From IMG/VR virus record IMGVR_UViG_3300010883_021569, positions 1-22,592 of that record: DNA of 22,592 bases. One strand, written 5' to 3'. A program made the translations under genes and the position numbers. Origin of the DNA: a virus. Positions 12,737 through 20,871 of the stretch are shown piece by piece. Within the stretch, counting starts at the first letter, position 1, and each line of letters opens with the position of its first letter. Under the pieces are notes generated by a model. That model was given only the letters and a program-made list of their open reading frames with translations. It searched no databases and had not been told where the DNA came from.

Positions 12737-15700
12737 TTATCCTAATAGTTTGAAAGACTTTCCAATGGCATAGGTTGAAAAACCCCACTGCTCATCATAC
12801 TTGAGCTTTGCCATGTACGGTCTGTTAATAAATATCTTATCTCTCTCCGGACGAACACCCCAGCACCTAATTTTTTCAGTCTCGTTGTTAGAATCAATGA
12901 CCTCAACAATCCAATAATTCTTGCCGTTCTTTGTTTTCTTTGAAATAATCTTGCGAGGAATAAACCAACATACACACAAATCTGTGTCAAATTCTGAGAT
13001 GGGTGGGATGTACTTTTCTCTAAGTCTATTGATCGTGTCCGTACTAATGACAAGGTTCATTGGAAATACACCGGTCAACTCAGTTTTAAAGTGAATGATT
13101 TCTTCTTCAGTAAAATCCCCTTCCTTGCCATATATCTTAATGTTCTCAATAAACTTCTTTTTGTTCTTTGGGCGATCAACGACGGCTGCGGACCAGAAGT
13201 GCTTGCGGCCAGTGAAGCGGTCATCAACTAGGTTATCCAGCGCTCCAGCCCGACACAAGGCGTCCAAGGCTTTCTTGTTCAATTTGGAATAAGTAATCTC
13301 TTCACGAAACAACAGATCCTCAATATCATTAAATGGGCGATGATCAATTACTTGTTCAAGCGCTGAGGTGCCAAAGCCCTTGATAGAAGTTAGCGGTTGG
13401 ATAAGCGTTTTATTATCGCCGGCGATCTCCCATACTCGGCCGGATTTGTTAACATCTACTGGCGCGATGTTGTAGCCTAAAGACTTGGCAATATTAATTG
13501 CCTTCTCTTTGCGAGTCTCGGGTTCTTTGTCTAGAAAGGCAGCGGTCCACTCGGCTTCATAATAATTTAAGAGCCACGCGCACTGATATGAAATAATACT
13601 ATAAGATACGGCATGAGACTTATTGAAGCCATAGCCAGAAAAGTATTCGAACTTATCCCACAGTGCTTGTGCCGCATCGTGATTAATATTCTTTGACACG
13701 CAACCTTTGATGAATTTGTGATGAAGCTTGCCCTTCACCGAACCCTTTCCAGTTCCTTTCTTGGTCAGTACCTTCCGAAGCATATTCCCCTCATCTAGAG
13801 TGAGGCCACCCAGCTTGTGGGCCAGCAAAGCAATTTGCTCTTGGAAGATCAAGAAACCAAAGGTCTCTTGTGTAATCTCCCGGGCTTCGTCGGAAAGGTA
13901 TTTGATATGATGTGGGTGGTTCTTTGCCTCAACATAATCAGTATCCACGCCGGCGGACAGTGGGCCCGGGCGGAAGATGGAAGTGACCGCCGACACATCA
14001 ATGATGTTGCGAGGTTTGACCCTTGTGCAAAAACCTTGGGCGCCGGGTTCAGTAAACTGAAATACGCCGGCCCATTTACCAGTGTGAAAAATGTTTTCAT
14101 ATACATTTTGATCTTCAAGATCAATAATGTCTGGGTGTAAGTGTTGATTATAATAATCGCGAACTTGCGTAAACGTTGGCTCTTCCACACCATGATGTCG
14201 GCGCAGAATATGTTGGATACAGACTTCCATCATTTTAAGTGTGGCTAGTCCTAGCAAATCGAACTTAATGAATCCCATAGGCTCCAAGTGACGAACGTTC
14301 TGGCCTTCGGACCAAGGCGTTTGCCGAACACCGCCTGAATTAATTAAAGGCATACTTGAGTCTAGGTTCTCGGCAATCACCACGCCGCCGGCATGCCGAG
14401 AGCATGAACGAACTTGGCCCACCAGCCCTTGAACGTGTGCTTTTACATCCGGATATGTGTTCAAGAAGTTTTGTAACGACGGAGAGAATTCCATGACCTC
14501 TTGCCACGTTGGGGCATAGACGCCGGCCTTGATGCCATGTTTTTGTTTGGCAAGAGGGGTGGCTTCCTTGATCATAATATTGGTGACACCGTTAACCTCT
14601 GTAAAAGGGATATCATATAGTTTAGAGATATCTTTAACTAAGGATCTAAGTTGTAAAGTGTTCCAATTAGAAATTGGTGCAACGACGTTTTCTCCCCACA
14701 TTTCAACAAGACGTTCTTTAAGGACCATCGGATATGATACATCATAGTCGATGTCCGGATAATCAGTAGCATCCGATCGCAAAAAACGTGAGAAAAGTAG
14801 GCCATGTTTGATGGGATCAACCTGAGTAATCCCGAGGGCATAAGCCACTAGCGAGCCGGCAGCGGAGCCGCGGCCTGGGCCGGCCAACATCATTTCATTT
14901 GTCACATCAACAATCGCCTTCATAGTGAGGAAATATTTAGAGAAGCCACGGTCATCAATAACGTTTAATTCACGCTGAAGACGATCTGTGTATTCTTTAT
15001 TAGTATGGAGGCTGTGCCCCTTCAGGCCTTCTAAGGCAAAATTTACCAAGGCCTGAGTTGCGGTATAGCCGGCCGGCACGACAAATTCGGGAAGCTGTAC
15101 TGTGTTATCAGGAAGAAACGACTCTATTCTTTCATGAGCAATCCTGTATGTCTCTTCAATACTCTTCAAGACCATCGCATCATCATATTCAAATCCCGTA
15201 GACTCTGAATATTCTTTGTAGCTCTCCCATATCTGATCACCATTCTTAGGATATAATTCATAGCCTATTTCTGTGACGTCATCAGGCAGGAACGAATCTG
15301 AATCTTCTGCCCACTTCGGCTTCCCTTTGCCAAGCCAGCCCAAGCGCTTATACAATTCCCTATCTTTCCATGCGTCGGGGCCCGGGTAATGACTGTCTGC
15401 TGTGGTAATTAGCTCAACGCCGCTCTCTTGTGCCGTCTGAATAACGTACTGGTTCAGTTCATGCTGCTCTTTAATGTTGTTCCATTGAATCTCGGCGTAC
15501 CATCGGTCTCCGAAGATATCAACCATTTGCTCTGTAGTCTCTCTCATTGCGCCTAGAACAGCTTCCGGACCTTCGTCTCGGTTCTCCCAGTAGTTGCCGG
15601 CGTAAACGCCGCCTAGGCATGCTGACGCGGCTATAATGCCCTCATTGTACTTTTTAAGCAGTTTGTAATCTATGCGAGGATACCGATAAAAGTTTTCTGG

Positions 15701-16171
15701 CTGATAAGACTCAGATATGAGCCTGAATAGGTTGTTGAGGCCGGTTTGATTTTGAACCAGCAAAACCAAGTGTCGGCGCCGGCGGAGAATGTCTTGGGTC
15801 TTCTTGCTGTTTCCCTCGTCCTCAACAGTGGCGCCCGATTGAGCATCCTTCTTGATTCTCTTGGCGCGTTTCTTGTCTTCCATGCCCTTTGTATATTCTC
15901 CTCTCCACTCCTCTATTGAGGGAATGAAATAAGCCTCGCATCCGAAAATGGGCTTGAAGGCCTTTCCCTCAGCTTGCATTTTCTTAGCATGTAATACCTG
16001 ATAGGCCAAGCCGTTCATGTTACCATGGTCTGTGAGGGCTAGCGCATCGCAGCCGTTTTCATATGCGAAATTCATATGGTCTTGTGGGAAGCCAATGGCA
16101 TCAAAGATAGAGCCTGCGACTGAGTGGGCATGAAGCCCGACGAATTTAATTTTTGGTTGTTCATTAATCAT
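12737..16171 (-). CDS. dnaE: DNA polymerase III alpha subunit (DnaE type)
   Basis: 1144 residues, full length for bacterial DnaE (about 1160). An N-terminal PHP domain starts VGLHAHS. All metal-ligand positions of active PHP domains appear present: His14, His16, Asp24, His49, Glu79, His134, Cys185, Asp259 and His261. The palm has GPGRGSAAGSLVAYAL (431-446) and YPDIDYD (471-477), with catalytic Asp473 and Asp475; the third Asp lies in IKFDLLGLATL. FQFTEPGAQGF, SIFRPGPLSAG and GYGFNKSHAVSYSIISYQCAW are standard family motifs, followed by a helix-hairpin-helix and OB-fold-like C-terminus. It would replicate phage DNA. No epsilon exonuclease gene is seen, and the intact PHP could proofread. It has its own promoter at 16198-16226; ATG 16171 follows AGGAG by 10 bases. 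Confidence 0.97.
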   Translation of the reverse strand: MINEQPKIKFVGLHAHSVAGSIFDAIGFPQDHMNFAYENGCDALALTDHGNMNGLAYQVLHAKKMQAEGKAFKPIFGCEAYFIPSIEEWRGEYTKGMEDKKRAKRIKKDAQSGATVEDEGNSKKTQDILRRRRHLVLLVQNQTGLNNLFRLISESYQPENFYRYPRIDYKLLKKYNEGIIAASACLGGVYAGNYWENRDEGPEAVLGAMRETTEQMVDIFGDRWYAEIQWNNIKEQHELNQYVIQTAQESGVELITTADSHYPGPDAWKDRELYKRLGWLGKGKPKWAEDSDSFLPDDVTEIGYELYPKNGDQIWESYKEYSESTGFEYDDAMVLKSIEETYRIAHERIESFLPDNTVQLPEFVVPAGYTATQALVNFALEGLKGHSLHTNKEYTDRLQRELNVIDDRGFSKYFLTMKAIVDVTNEMMLAGPGRGSAAGSLVAYALGITQVDPIKHGLLFSRFLRSDATDYPDIDYDVSYPMVLKERLVEMWGENVVAPISNWNTLQLRSLVKDISKLYDIPFTEVNGVTNIMIKEATPLAKQKHGIKAGVYAPTWQEVMEFSPSLQNFLNTYPDVKAHVQGLVGQVRSCSRHAGGVVIAENLDSSMPLINSGGVRQTPWSEGQNVRHLEPMGFIKFDLLGLATLKMMEVCIQHILRRHHGVEEPTFTQVRDYYNQHLHPDIIDLEDQNVYENIFHTGKWAGVFQFTEPGAQGFCTRVKPRNIIDVSAVTSIFRPGPLSAGVDTDYVEAKNHPHHIKYLSDEAREITQETFGFLIFQEQIALLAHKLGGLTLDEGNMLRKVLTKKGTGKGSVKGKLHHKFIKGCVSKNINHDAAQALWDKFEYFSGYGFNKSHAVSYSIISYQCAWLLNYYEAEWTAAFLDKEPETRKEKAINIAKSLGYNIAPVDVNKSGRVWEIAGDNKTLIQPLTSIKGFGTSALEQVIDHRPFNDIEDLLFREEITYSKLNKKALDALCRAGALDNLVDDRFTGRKHFWSAAVVDRPKNKKKFIENIKIYGKEGDFTEEEIIHFKTELTGVFPMNLVISTDTINRLREKYIPPISEFDTDLCVCWFIPRKIISKKTKNGKNYWIVEVIDSNNETEKIRCWGVRPERDKIFINRPYMAKLKYDEQWGFSTYAIGKSFKLLG

Positions 16172-16178
16172 GAATTGT

Positions 16179-17057
16179 TTACTCCTGAGTATTACATAGT
16201 ATAGTATGTTTGTGGGGCGCTGTCAAGTTATCTGAGGGTCTTTGTATAAAATTATTGCTGGCCATGTATTGCCTGTATCCGGGCCAATCTCCAGCATCCC
16301 AAAACCAATCTAGTTCGCATGTCTTTGAATTAGTTTCATCTACTTGAGAAAAGACAGTTTTTATATCAAATTTTCTGGCGCTCCACCTTTCTTGGGCGGG
16401 TAATTTTTTTGAAGGATATTTTTCATCATCCTTTAAATTATAGTATGTGTGAGTGGTCTCTTTATTAACGTGTCTTCGGCACATTTTGAAATCTTCTCCA
16501 AACATAGTAAAAGGTAAATATTTGTTGTCTTTTACTGTTTCACCCTCATGAGATAAAAAGAAATTATTCTCGTGATGCAGAATATCGGATCTCATGGGAC
16601 GTAAAGAATAAATATTAAAAGCAGAATGGGGGAAAGAAACATAATATTTCTCTGGAACTATCCATTTTGATAGCCTTGACGCGACATACCACGCAGAGTG
16701 CATTCCGTAAAGAGCAGACCAACCATAGGAATCGCGCCTTTCTCTATCTTTTGGGTGAATCGGTACGTAATAGATTGGTATTTCTTTCCTCTTATCTTTG
16801 TAAAACTTTTCCTTACGGTAGTAATATACTGGATCGTATGTCCATTCCCCGATTGTTTTCCTGATGATTGGCGCCATGTCATCATTTGCCACAATCCATA
16901 TTGTTTGGCAGCCGGCCAAAGCGCACTCAAAAACAGATTTTTGTATCATTGAGAATCCCTCATCTAAAGGCAGAAGACACCACGGGTACTTAATATCAAA
17001 GGTGTCCTCATAATTTGCAAGGGGTATTATCCCAGCCATGTGAATGTGTTTGCTCAT
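16179..17057 (-). CDS. Nucleotide-sugar nucleotidyltransferase-like protein
   Basis: 292 residues. The N-terminal half looks like a GT-A/Rossmann nucleotidyltransferase. AGIIPLA (8-14) begins the first strand, PWCLLPLDEGFSMIQKSVFECALAGCQTIWIVANDDM follows as in sugar nucleotidyltransferases, and PIYYVPIHPKDRERRDSYGWSALYGMHSA resembles their mid region. The usual GxGTRxxxxTxxxPK loop is absent, so the substrate and even activity are uncertain. The C-terminal half (after about 170) is aromatic-rich and unrecognised. I recall such proteins in uncultured marine phages. It could complete the mannose-1-phosphate route encoded at 568-1661 as a GDP-mannose former, but that is speculation. The start overlaps the upstream gene (ATGA). 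Its last codons contain the dnaE promoter. Confidence 0.65.
   Translation of the reverse strand: MSKHIHMAGIIPLANYEDTFDIKYPWCLLPLDEGFSMIQKSVFECALAGCQTIWIVANDDMAPIIRKTIGEWTYDPVYYYRKEKFYKDKRKEIPIYYVPIHPKDRERRDSYGWSALYGMHSAWYVASRLSKWIVPEKYYVSFPHSAFNIYSLRPMRSDILHHENNFFLSHEGETVKDNKYLPFTMFGEDFKMCRRHVNKETTHTYYNLKDDEKYPSKKLPAQERWSARKFDIKTVFSQVDETNSKTCELDWFWDAGDWPGYRQYMASNNFIQRPSDNLTAPHKHTILCNTQE
16198..16226 (-). promoter_or_regulatory. Near-consensus sigma70 promoter for dnaE
   Basis: On the minus strand TTGACA (16226-16221), a 17-base spacer and TATACT (16203-16198) match sigma70 with one mismatch. It lies within the last codons of the nucleotidyltransferase-like gene. Transcription would start near 16191, about 20 bases before the dnaE ATG. 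Confidence 0.8.
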
Positions 17058-17905
17058 AGATGTTTTAAATATTTTTTATATAGTTGTACTTTCTTCGGGA
17101 GTTGGGTGATCATTTCCTCCTGATTTGGTATTTCAAATGCGACGTTATGTTGGTCTACACATGATGTGGAGCTAAAGATGCTCTTACTTCTACTGATAGT
17201 TGACGTTTTAAACTTGTAGTGTTTTGGGCGGCCATTGGGACCATATCCATTAAATAGGCCCAGCATGCCTCTGCCTTCCATCTCACTAACTACCTTAAAA
17301 CGTGCCATTGTTTCTGAGAGATCAAATTCTTCAAGACGATTCTCCTCAATAAACGAGACTGCGCATGCGTCTTTTACTTTGGTATTCCCACAGATTCTAT
17401 CAGACGGGTAGAACCATATTTGTTTAACAAACTTGTCTTCTGTCTCAATCAGATCAATCTCGTGCTTTCCGCCTCTGTTGAAAGCTATCCAGTCGTAGCA
17501 AACATACTTTTTGGTTTTTGGTTTTTGCGTAAAATCGTGGAGCTTATCAAAATAAACATCATAAATTTTAGAGTATTCATTAAAACAGCGAAAAGAATTC
17601 ACATGGCGTCTAATGTTGGTGCAGAGGCCAGCAAGAGGGGCTTTGCCATCTAAGGACAGCAAGAACAGCATCCTTTCCCAAAGTAGTTCTTTGGGGATAC
17701 CCACCAATTTTTGACCTTCAAAAGTCATCAGGCTGTTTTGTTGATTTGGGATTTTTAGTTCAGCAAGTTCTATTTTAGGATGTAAATAGTCAAACCTAAA
17801 CGGGCGCTCAGGCTCAGCAAAGAAGATTGGATAACCATGGTTAAACGCGAATAATACTGCATCTAGACTGCTACCCAAAACGACATTGGGGTATTCAGTT
17901 ATCAA
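17054..17905 (-). CDS. Unknown protein, possible Rossmann-like N-terminus
   Basis: 283 residues, soluble and mixed alpha/beta. The N-terminus PNVVLGSSLDAVLFAFNHGYPIFF resembles a strand-glycine-helix nucleotide-binding start, with VVLGSS for the glycine loop. No catalytic motif follows that I can name. Middle and C-terminal regions are aromatic and charged, ending in a Lys-rich helix. The start is TTG 17905, overlapping the stop of the upstream secreted-protein gene by 4 bases (TTGA); AAGAAG just ahead is a weak ribosome binding site, and the first internal ATG is about 60 codons in. It is coupled to the nucleotidyltransferase-like gene downstream, so the two may work together, perhaps on a nucleotide-linked substrate. 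This is inference. Confidence 0.68.
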   Translation of the reverse strand: MITEYPNVVLGSSLDAVLFAFNHGYPIFFAEPERPFRFDYLHPKIELAELKIPNQQNSLMTFEGQKLVGIPKELLWERMLFLLSLDGKAPLAGLCTNIRRHVNSFRCFNEYSKIYDVYFDKLHDFTQKPKTKKYVCYDWIAFNRGGKHEIDLIETEDKFVKQIWFYPSDRICGNTKVKDACAVSFIEENRLEEFDLSETMARFKVVSEMEGRGMLGLFNGYGPNGRPKHYKFKTSTISRSKSIFSSTSCVDQHNVAFEIPNQEEMITQLPKKVQLYKKYLKHL

Positions 17906-19092
17906 TCTTCTTTTCTTCTAAAGCCTGCCACTAAAGCAGCCATAAAAATAACATACAAGCTACCACGACTGGTGGTTGCGCAGCTGCAGCCGGCAGAGGA
18001 CTTTGTTCCAGCCTCTGTAGTATTGTCGGTGAACTCAAATGGTGCGGATGTATCTGTGTTTTCTTCATGTTCAAAGCCTGAGTCCTGATACTCGGCATCA
18101 CCTGTATCCTCTTCTGTAACGACGGGTTCTTCTTCCCCTTCGTCTGCGGGGATAAAGAACGGCTGTGAAATAACCAAGTCTGATAGTGTCACGCCAAGTT
18201 CATGATGGAAGGGGTCATACCAGCCAGTATCAAAGTTTCCCATAAAGTTTAACTCATCTATCCTAAAGGGTATACCTTCCTCAACCTGAACACTCAAGAA
18301 GTATTCATGGTAGGCTGACTGCGTTTCTCTCGCGCCTAGATTCAGGTACATGTCCCACGCCATCAAATCTGCTCTTCCATCCACAAATACATCCCACTCA
18401 TAAAGTGTGACTTCGTATTGTGTTTGAACTGAATATTCTGATGAGTGGTAGCCCTTGATCTGTACATTGCCTTCCGCTTCCACTTCCCCATCTTCGTTAA
18501 TGGGATACTCGCCATGAGCCATGACGGCGCCCTCTGAATCAGATCCGATTCCGTATGCATTCTGAAACGTTACTTGTCCATAGGCATCAATGCCGTAGGA
18601 CTCAAACGGGACGGACCAGTCCCAACGGAAGGCGCCTTGTTCGCGTTCAATGTCGGTCATTGCCTCTACCGATAAAACCGGATGCTCACCCCAATCACTC
18701 CACTCATCTGCCCATAGTTTGCACTGGGCGCCATCGGCCCATCCCCATGGGGCATAATTACAGTTGTGGCCCGGCGTAACTCTCGTTTTGATGACAGCCA
18801 CATAAAAATCCGTGGCTCGGTCAATCGAGGATTGAAACCAGAAAAACTCCACGATGGCATCAATGGTGTTATCGTATTGATCTGAGTTGCCCACATAAAG
18901 GGTGTTTCCCTCAAAAAAAGCGTACGGAAATCGATCCTCACTGCCGGCGATGTCAGTAGCGGTTTCAAACGATACGTCCCAGTCTCCTTCTAAAATAGAT
19001 GCGCCTGAATAAGACGTCTCACTGTCGCTAAAGTCGCTAGCGTGTGCGGGGGCGGCCAAAGCCAGAGCAGTCAAAAGGGATAAAAACTTCAT
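17902..19092 (-). CDS. Secreted protein with MYXO-CTERM-like sorting tail
   Basis: 396 residues. A clear Sec signal peptide (MKFLSLLTALALAAPAHAS) has an AHA cleavage site after Ala18. The mature part (about 20-310) is beta-rich, acidic and aromatic, with no family that I know. A Glu/Asp/Thr-rich linker (about 312-365) follows. The end has GCSC at 368-371, a Ser/Arg-containing spacer, a short hydrophobic span (379-391) and a terminal RRK cluster. This is the pattern of MYXO-CTERM signals (Cys pair, membrane span, Arg cluster), which direct surface display in Myxococcota and relatives. The start overlaps the upstream lipoprotein gene (ATGA) with GAGGTG ahead, and both lie behind the 19387 promoter. 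A surface role during infection is inference. Confidence 0.82.
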   Translation of the reverse strand: MKFLSLLTALALAAPAHASDFSDSETSYSGASILEGDWDVSFETATDIAGSEDRFPYAFFEGNTLYVGNSDQYDNTIDAIVEFFWFQSSIDRATDFYVAVIKTRVTPGHNCNYAPWGWADGAQCKLWADEWSDWGEHPVLSVEAMTDIEREQGAFRWDWSVPFESYGIDAYGQVTFQNAYGIGSDSEGAVMAHGEYPINEDGEVEAEGNVQIKGYHSSEYSVQTQYEVTLYEWDVFVDGRADLMAWDMYLNLGARETQSAYHEYFLSVQVEEGIPFRIDELNFMGNFDTGWYDPFHHELGVTLSDLVISQPFFIPADEGEEEPVVTEEDTGDAEYQDSGFEHEENTDTSAPFEFTDNTTEAGTKSSAGCSCATTSRGSLYVIFMAALVAGFRRKED

Positions 19093-19361
19093 TTTTCACC
19101 TCTCGCATCAATTTGTGCCCTGATGTGGCTCTTTAATTCCTCACAACGATGGTCAGAAGGACAACCAGTCACGGCACGAAAAATCATTTCAGAATTGTGA
19201 TTCATCTTTTTTAAATCCTCCAACATTTTTTCTGACGTCAAGATCATGCGATCTAGGCGCTCAATTGTCTCATCAAGTGTAACCGGTTGCGGGGCGGAAT
19301 CCCGTAACTCTCCTGCGGGGGAGCAAGAAAGCATAGCTAATGCTAATAAAGTTGTAAACAT
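19089..19361 (-). CDS. Small secreted protein, putative lipoprotein
   Basis: 90 residues. The N-terminus MFTTLLALAMLSCSPAG is a short hydrophobic signal with Cys13 as a possible lipidation site. The preceding MLS is a poor match to the LAG-type lipobox, and there is no basic residue at the very start, so lipidation is likely but not certain. The mature part is about 77 residues: a Pro-rich linker, a helical coiled-coil-like region (TIERLDRMILTSEKMLEDLKKM) and a Cys pair (GCPSDHRC) that could form a disulfide. Size and layout resemble outer-membrane spanin subunits, but no inner-membrane partner is seen. ATG 19361 has TAGGAG at 5 bases. It is the first gene after the 19387 promoter and is coupled to the MYXO-CTERM-like gene. 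Confidence 0.72.
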   Translation of the reverse strand: MFTTLLALAMLSCSPAGELRDSAPQPVTLDETIERLDRMILTSEKMLEDLKKMNHNSEMIFRAVTGCPSDHRCEELKSHIRAQIDARGEK

Positions 19362-19386
19362 GTTTCTCCTAGTTTATGTTTGATAT

Positions 19387-19415
19387 AGTATATCTTATGT
19401 TATGCCAAGTGTCAA
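19387..19415 (-). promoter_or_regulatory. Near-consensus sigma70 promoter of the secreted-protein operon
   Basis: On the minus strand TTGACA (19415-19410), a 17-base spacer and TATACT (19392-19387) match sigma70 with one mismatch. The -10 lies inside a 13-base palindrome (19382-19394, GATATA/TATATC around one base). Initiation near 19380 leaves a leader of about 20 bases before the lipoprotein ATG. Confidence 0.8.
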
Positions 19416-19949
19416 CTATCTTTTACTCAATCCATAAGAATTGTGACCGCCTAACCACCAATTTGGATGCATAATATGATTTTTCCGATTGTAATGTTGC
19501 CAGCCAAGAGCATGGCCTATTTCGTGTTCAAGCACACGTTCTTTTTTGCCCGATCTCGGAAGGATATATATTTTTGCTTTAATTATCTCATTTGTAAACT
19601 TGCTTGTGTAAATCCTTGTGGCGGCCATTTTGTCATCAACTATTCCTTGTGTGGGTAATACAATTGCTATCTCATTATCTTTCGGATTCATGCAGTGTGA
19701 AAAACGATCCAGATAAATTTCGCCAAATTCATACCCGAGGCGTTCCCAATAATTTACTGCTCTACGTACTCTTTCTAACGATATTTCAGTTTCTTGACAA
19801 AGTCTAATTTTTGGTGAGTTTTCCCACTTATATTTCCGCAAAGGTTTCTGGGAAAATTTTGAAATTTTATAGAATTTCGAGTGGCTATGGTAATCATAAA
19901 CGACATTATCGGTCTGAAACGCCATCAAAAGTAGCAGAAAGAACATCAT
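19416..19949 (-). CDS. Secreted metzincin-type zinc metalloprotease
   Basis: 177 residues. A short hydrophobic N-terminus (MMFFLLLLMAFQ) acts as a signal peptide or anchor. The catalytic signature HEIGHALGWQH lies at 142-152: His142, His146 and His152 bind zinc, and Glu143 is the base. HIMHP with Met160 supplies the Met-turn of metzincins. The domain is small, like the matrixin core, with two Cys (51 and 86). No propeptide cysteine switch of the PRCGxPD type is seen. It would cut proteins in the periplasm or outside the cell. It sits directly after the endolysin (3-base gap) and before the lipoprotein operon, suggesting a lysis or surface role; a virion role is also possible. ATG 19949 is followed by a second ATG. 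Confidence 0.85.
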   Translation of the reverse strand: MMFFLLLLMAFQTDNVVYDYHSHSKFYKISKFSQKPLRKYKWENSPKIRLCQETEISLERVRRAVNYWERLGYEFGEIYLDRFSHCMNPKDNEIAIVLPTQGIVDDKMAATRIYTSKFTNEIIKAKIYILPRSGKKERVLEHEIGHALGWQHYNRKNHIMHPNWWLGGHNSYGLSKR

Positions 19950-19952
19950 TTC

Positions 19953-20858
19953 TCATTCTTCTTCCTTCACTTCATCAAGCAACGTCTTGATATCTAAGCC
20001 AGCACAATCAATCTTTCTTTTGCTAACGTGATAGTGGCTAACAAATCCCCTAAACTTACCATAAGCCACTTGTTGTTCGTAGTAGTTTGATGTGTTACCA
20101 AACTGATTAAGGGGTGTTTCATACGGGATATCCGCAGATTCGTGCACGGCTTTCCATAGTGCTCTTAAAGCTTCCAGTTGTTTGGGATAAAATCCTGTAA
20201 ATGGGCCGAGTTCATGGCCGTTGATATAAGCCTTTTTGATGATTGGCCTCTCGCCGAAACCATTTTTTATATACCAGTCTTGATATTTTGGATAATAAGC
20301 ATTTGAGATTTCAACACCAATTGAAGGTCTGTTTGACCTTTCTGATCCGGCATGCCAGCCGGCGTGCTGTATGTCCATAGTTTGATAGATGGTTCCATCG
20401 TTGTCAATAAGAAAATGGACAGATATACCTCTTTTATCTAAAACCCTTTGGCAAGACTTAGAACTGAGACATACATCCCAATGGTTAACAAAATATCTAA
20501 TTTTTCGCTTGGGGCGGCCTGTGTAATCATAATACGTACCACGTTTAGCTTTTAAACCATTTGGCTCGGACCACAACACGACTTTGTCCCAATCAATATG
20601 GGTAAAATTTCCATTGAAAACAATATAATTTGAATACTGGCATTTATCAGGTGTGTGAACATCAATGTTTTCTTGCCTATTCGTCCAGAGGCGCCTGAAT
20701 GTGGCTGGACCGCAAAGACCATCTGCCACCAACCTCAGCTTGCGCTGAAATATTTTTATCGCACGAGTAAGCTTATCATCAAAAAACTTTTCCCCAAACC
20801 ATGAAGGTTCCCATCCCAATTTGGCCGCTGAGGCCTCATTGTAAAAATTCTTGTTCAT
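19953..20858 (-). CDS. N-acetylmuramoyl-L-alanine amidase endolysin
   Basis: 301 residues from ATG 20858, which has an AGGA site; a TTG at 20912 would overlap the GroES-like gene and is less likely. A peptidoglycan-binding domain (about 10-58, LTRAIKIFQRKLRLVADGLCGPATFRRLW) precedes an amidase_2 domain. The latter has FVNHWDV with His126, ISVHFLIDNDGTIYQ, QHAGWHAG, IGVEISNAYYP, and late SHYHVSKRKIDCAGLD whose His and Cys fit the remaining zinc ligands of T7 lysozyme-type enzymes. It cleaves the amide bond between muramic acid and the peptide, causing lysis. No N-terminal secretion signal is seen, so a holin is expected elsewhere. It is followed at 3 bases by the metzincin protease gene. Confidence 0.92.
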   Translation of the reverse strand: MNKNFYNEASAAKLGWEPSWFGEKFFDDKLTRAIKIFQRKLRLVADGLCGPATFRRLWTNRQENIDVHTPDKCQYSNYIVFNGNFTHIDWDKVVLWSEPNGLKAKRGTYYDYTGRPKRKIRYFVNHWDVCLSSKSCQRVLDKRGISVHFLIDNDGTIYQTMDIQHAGWHAGSERSNRPSIGVEISNAYYPKYQDWYIKNGFGERPIIKKAYINGHELGPFTGFYPKQLEALRALWKAVHESADIPYETPLNQFGNTSNYYEQQVAYGKFRGFVSHYHVSKRKIDCAGLDIKTLLDEVKEEE

Positions 20859-20871
20859 CTGTTTACTTTTC

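Noticed and set aside
13728-14193. Open frames on both strands within dnaE
   Set aside because: They lie inside a clear full-length DnaE frame and encode no recognisable sequence.
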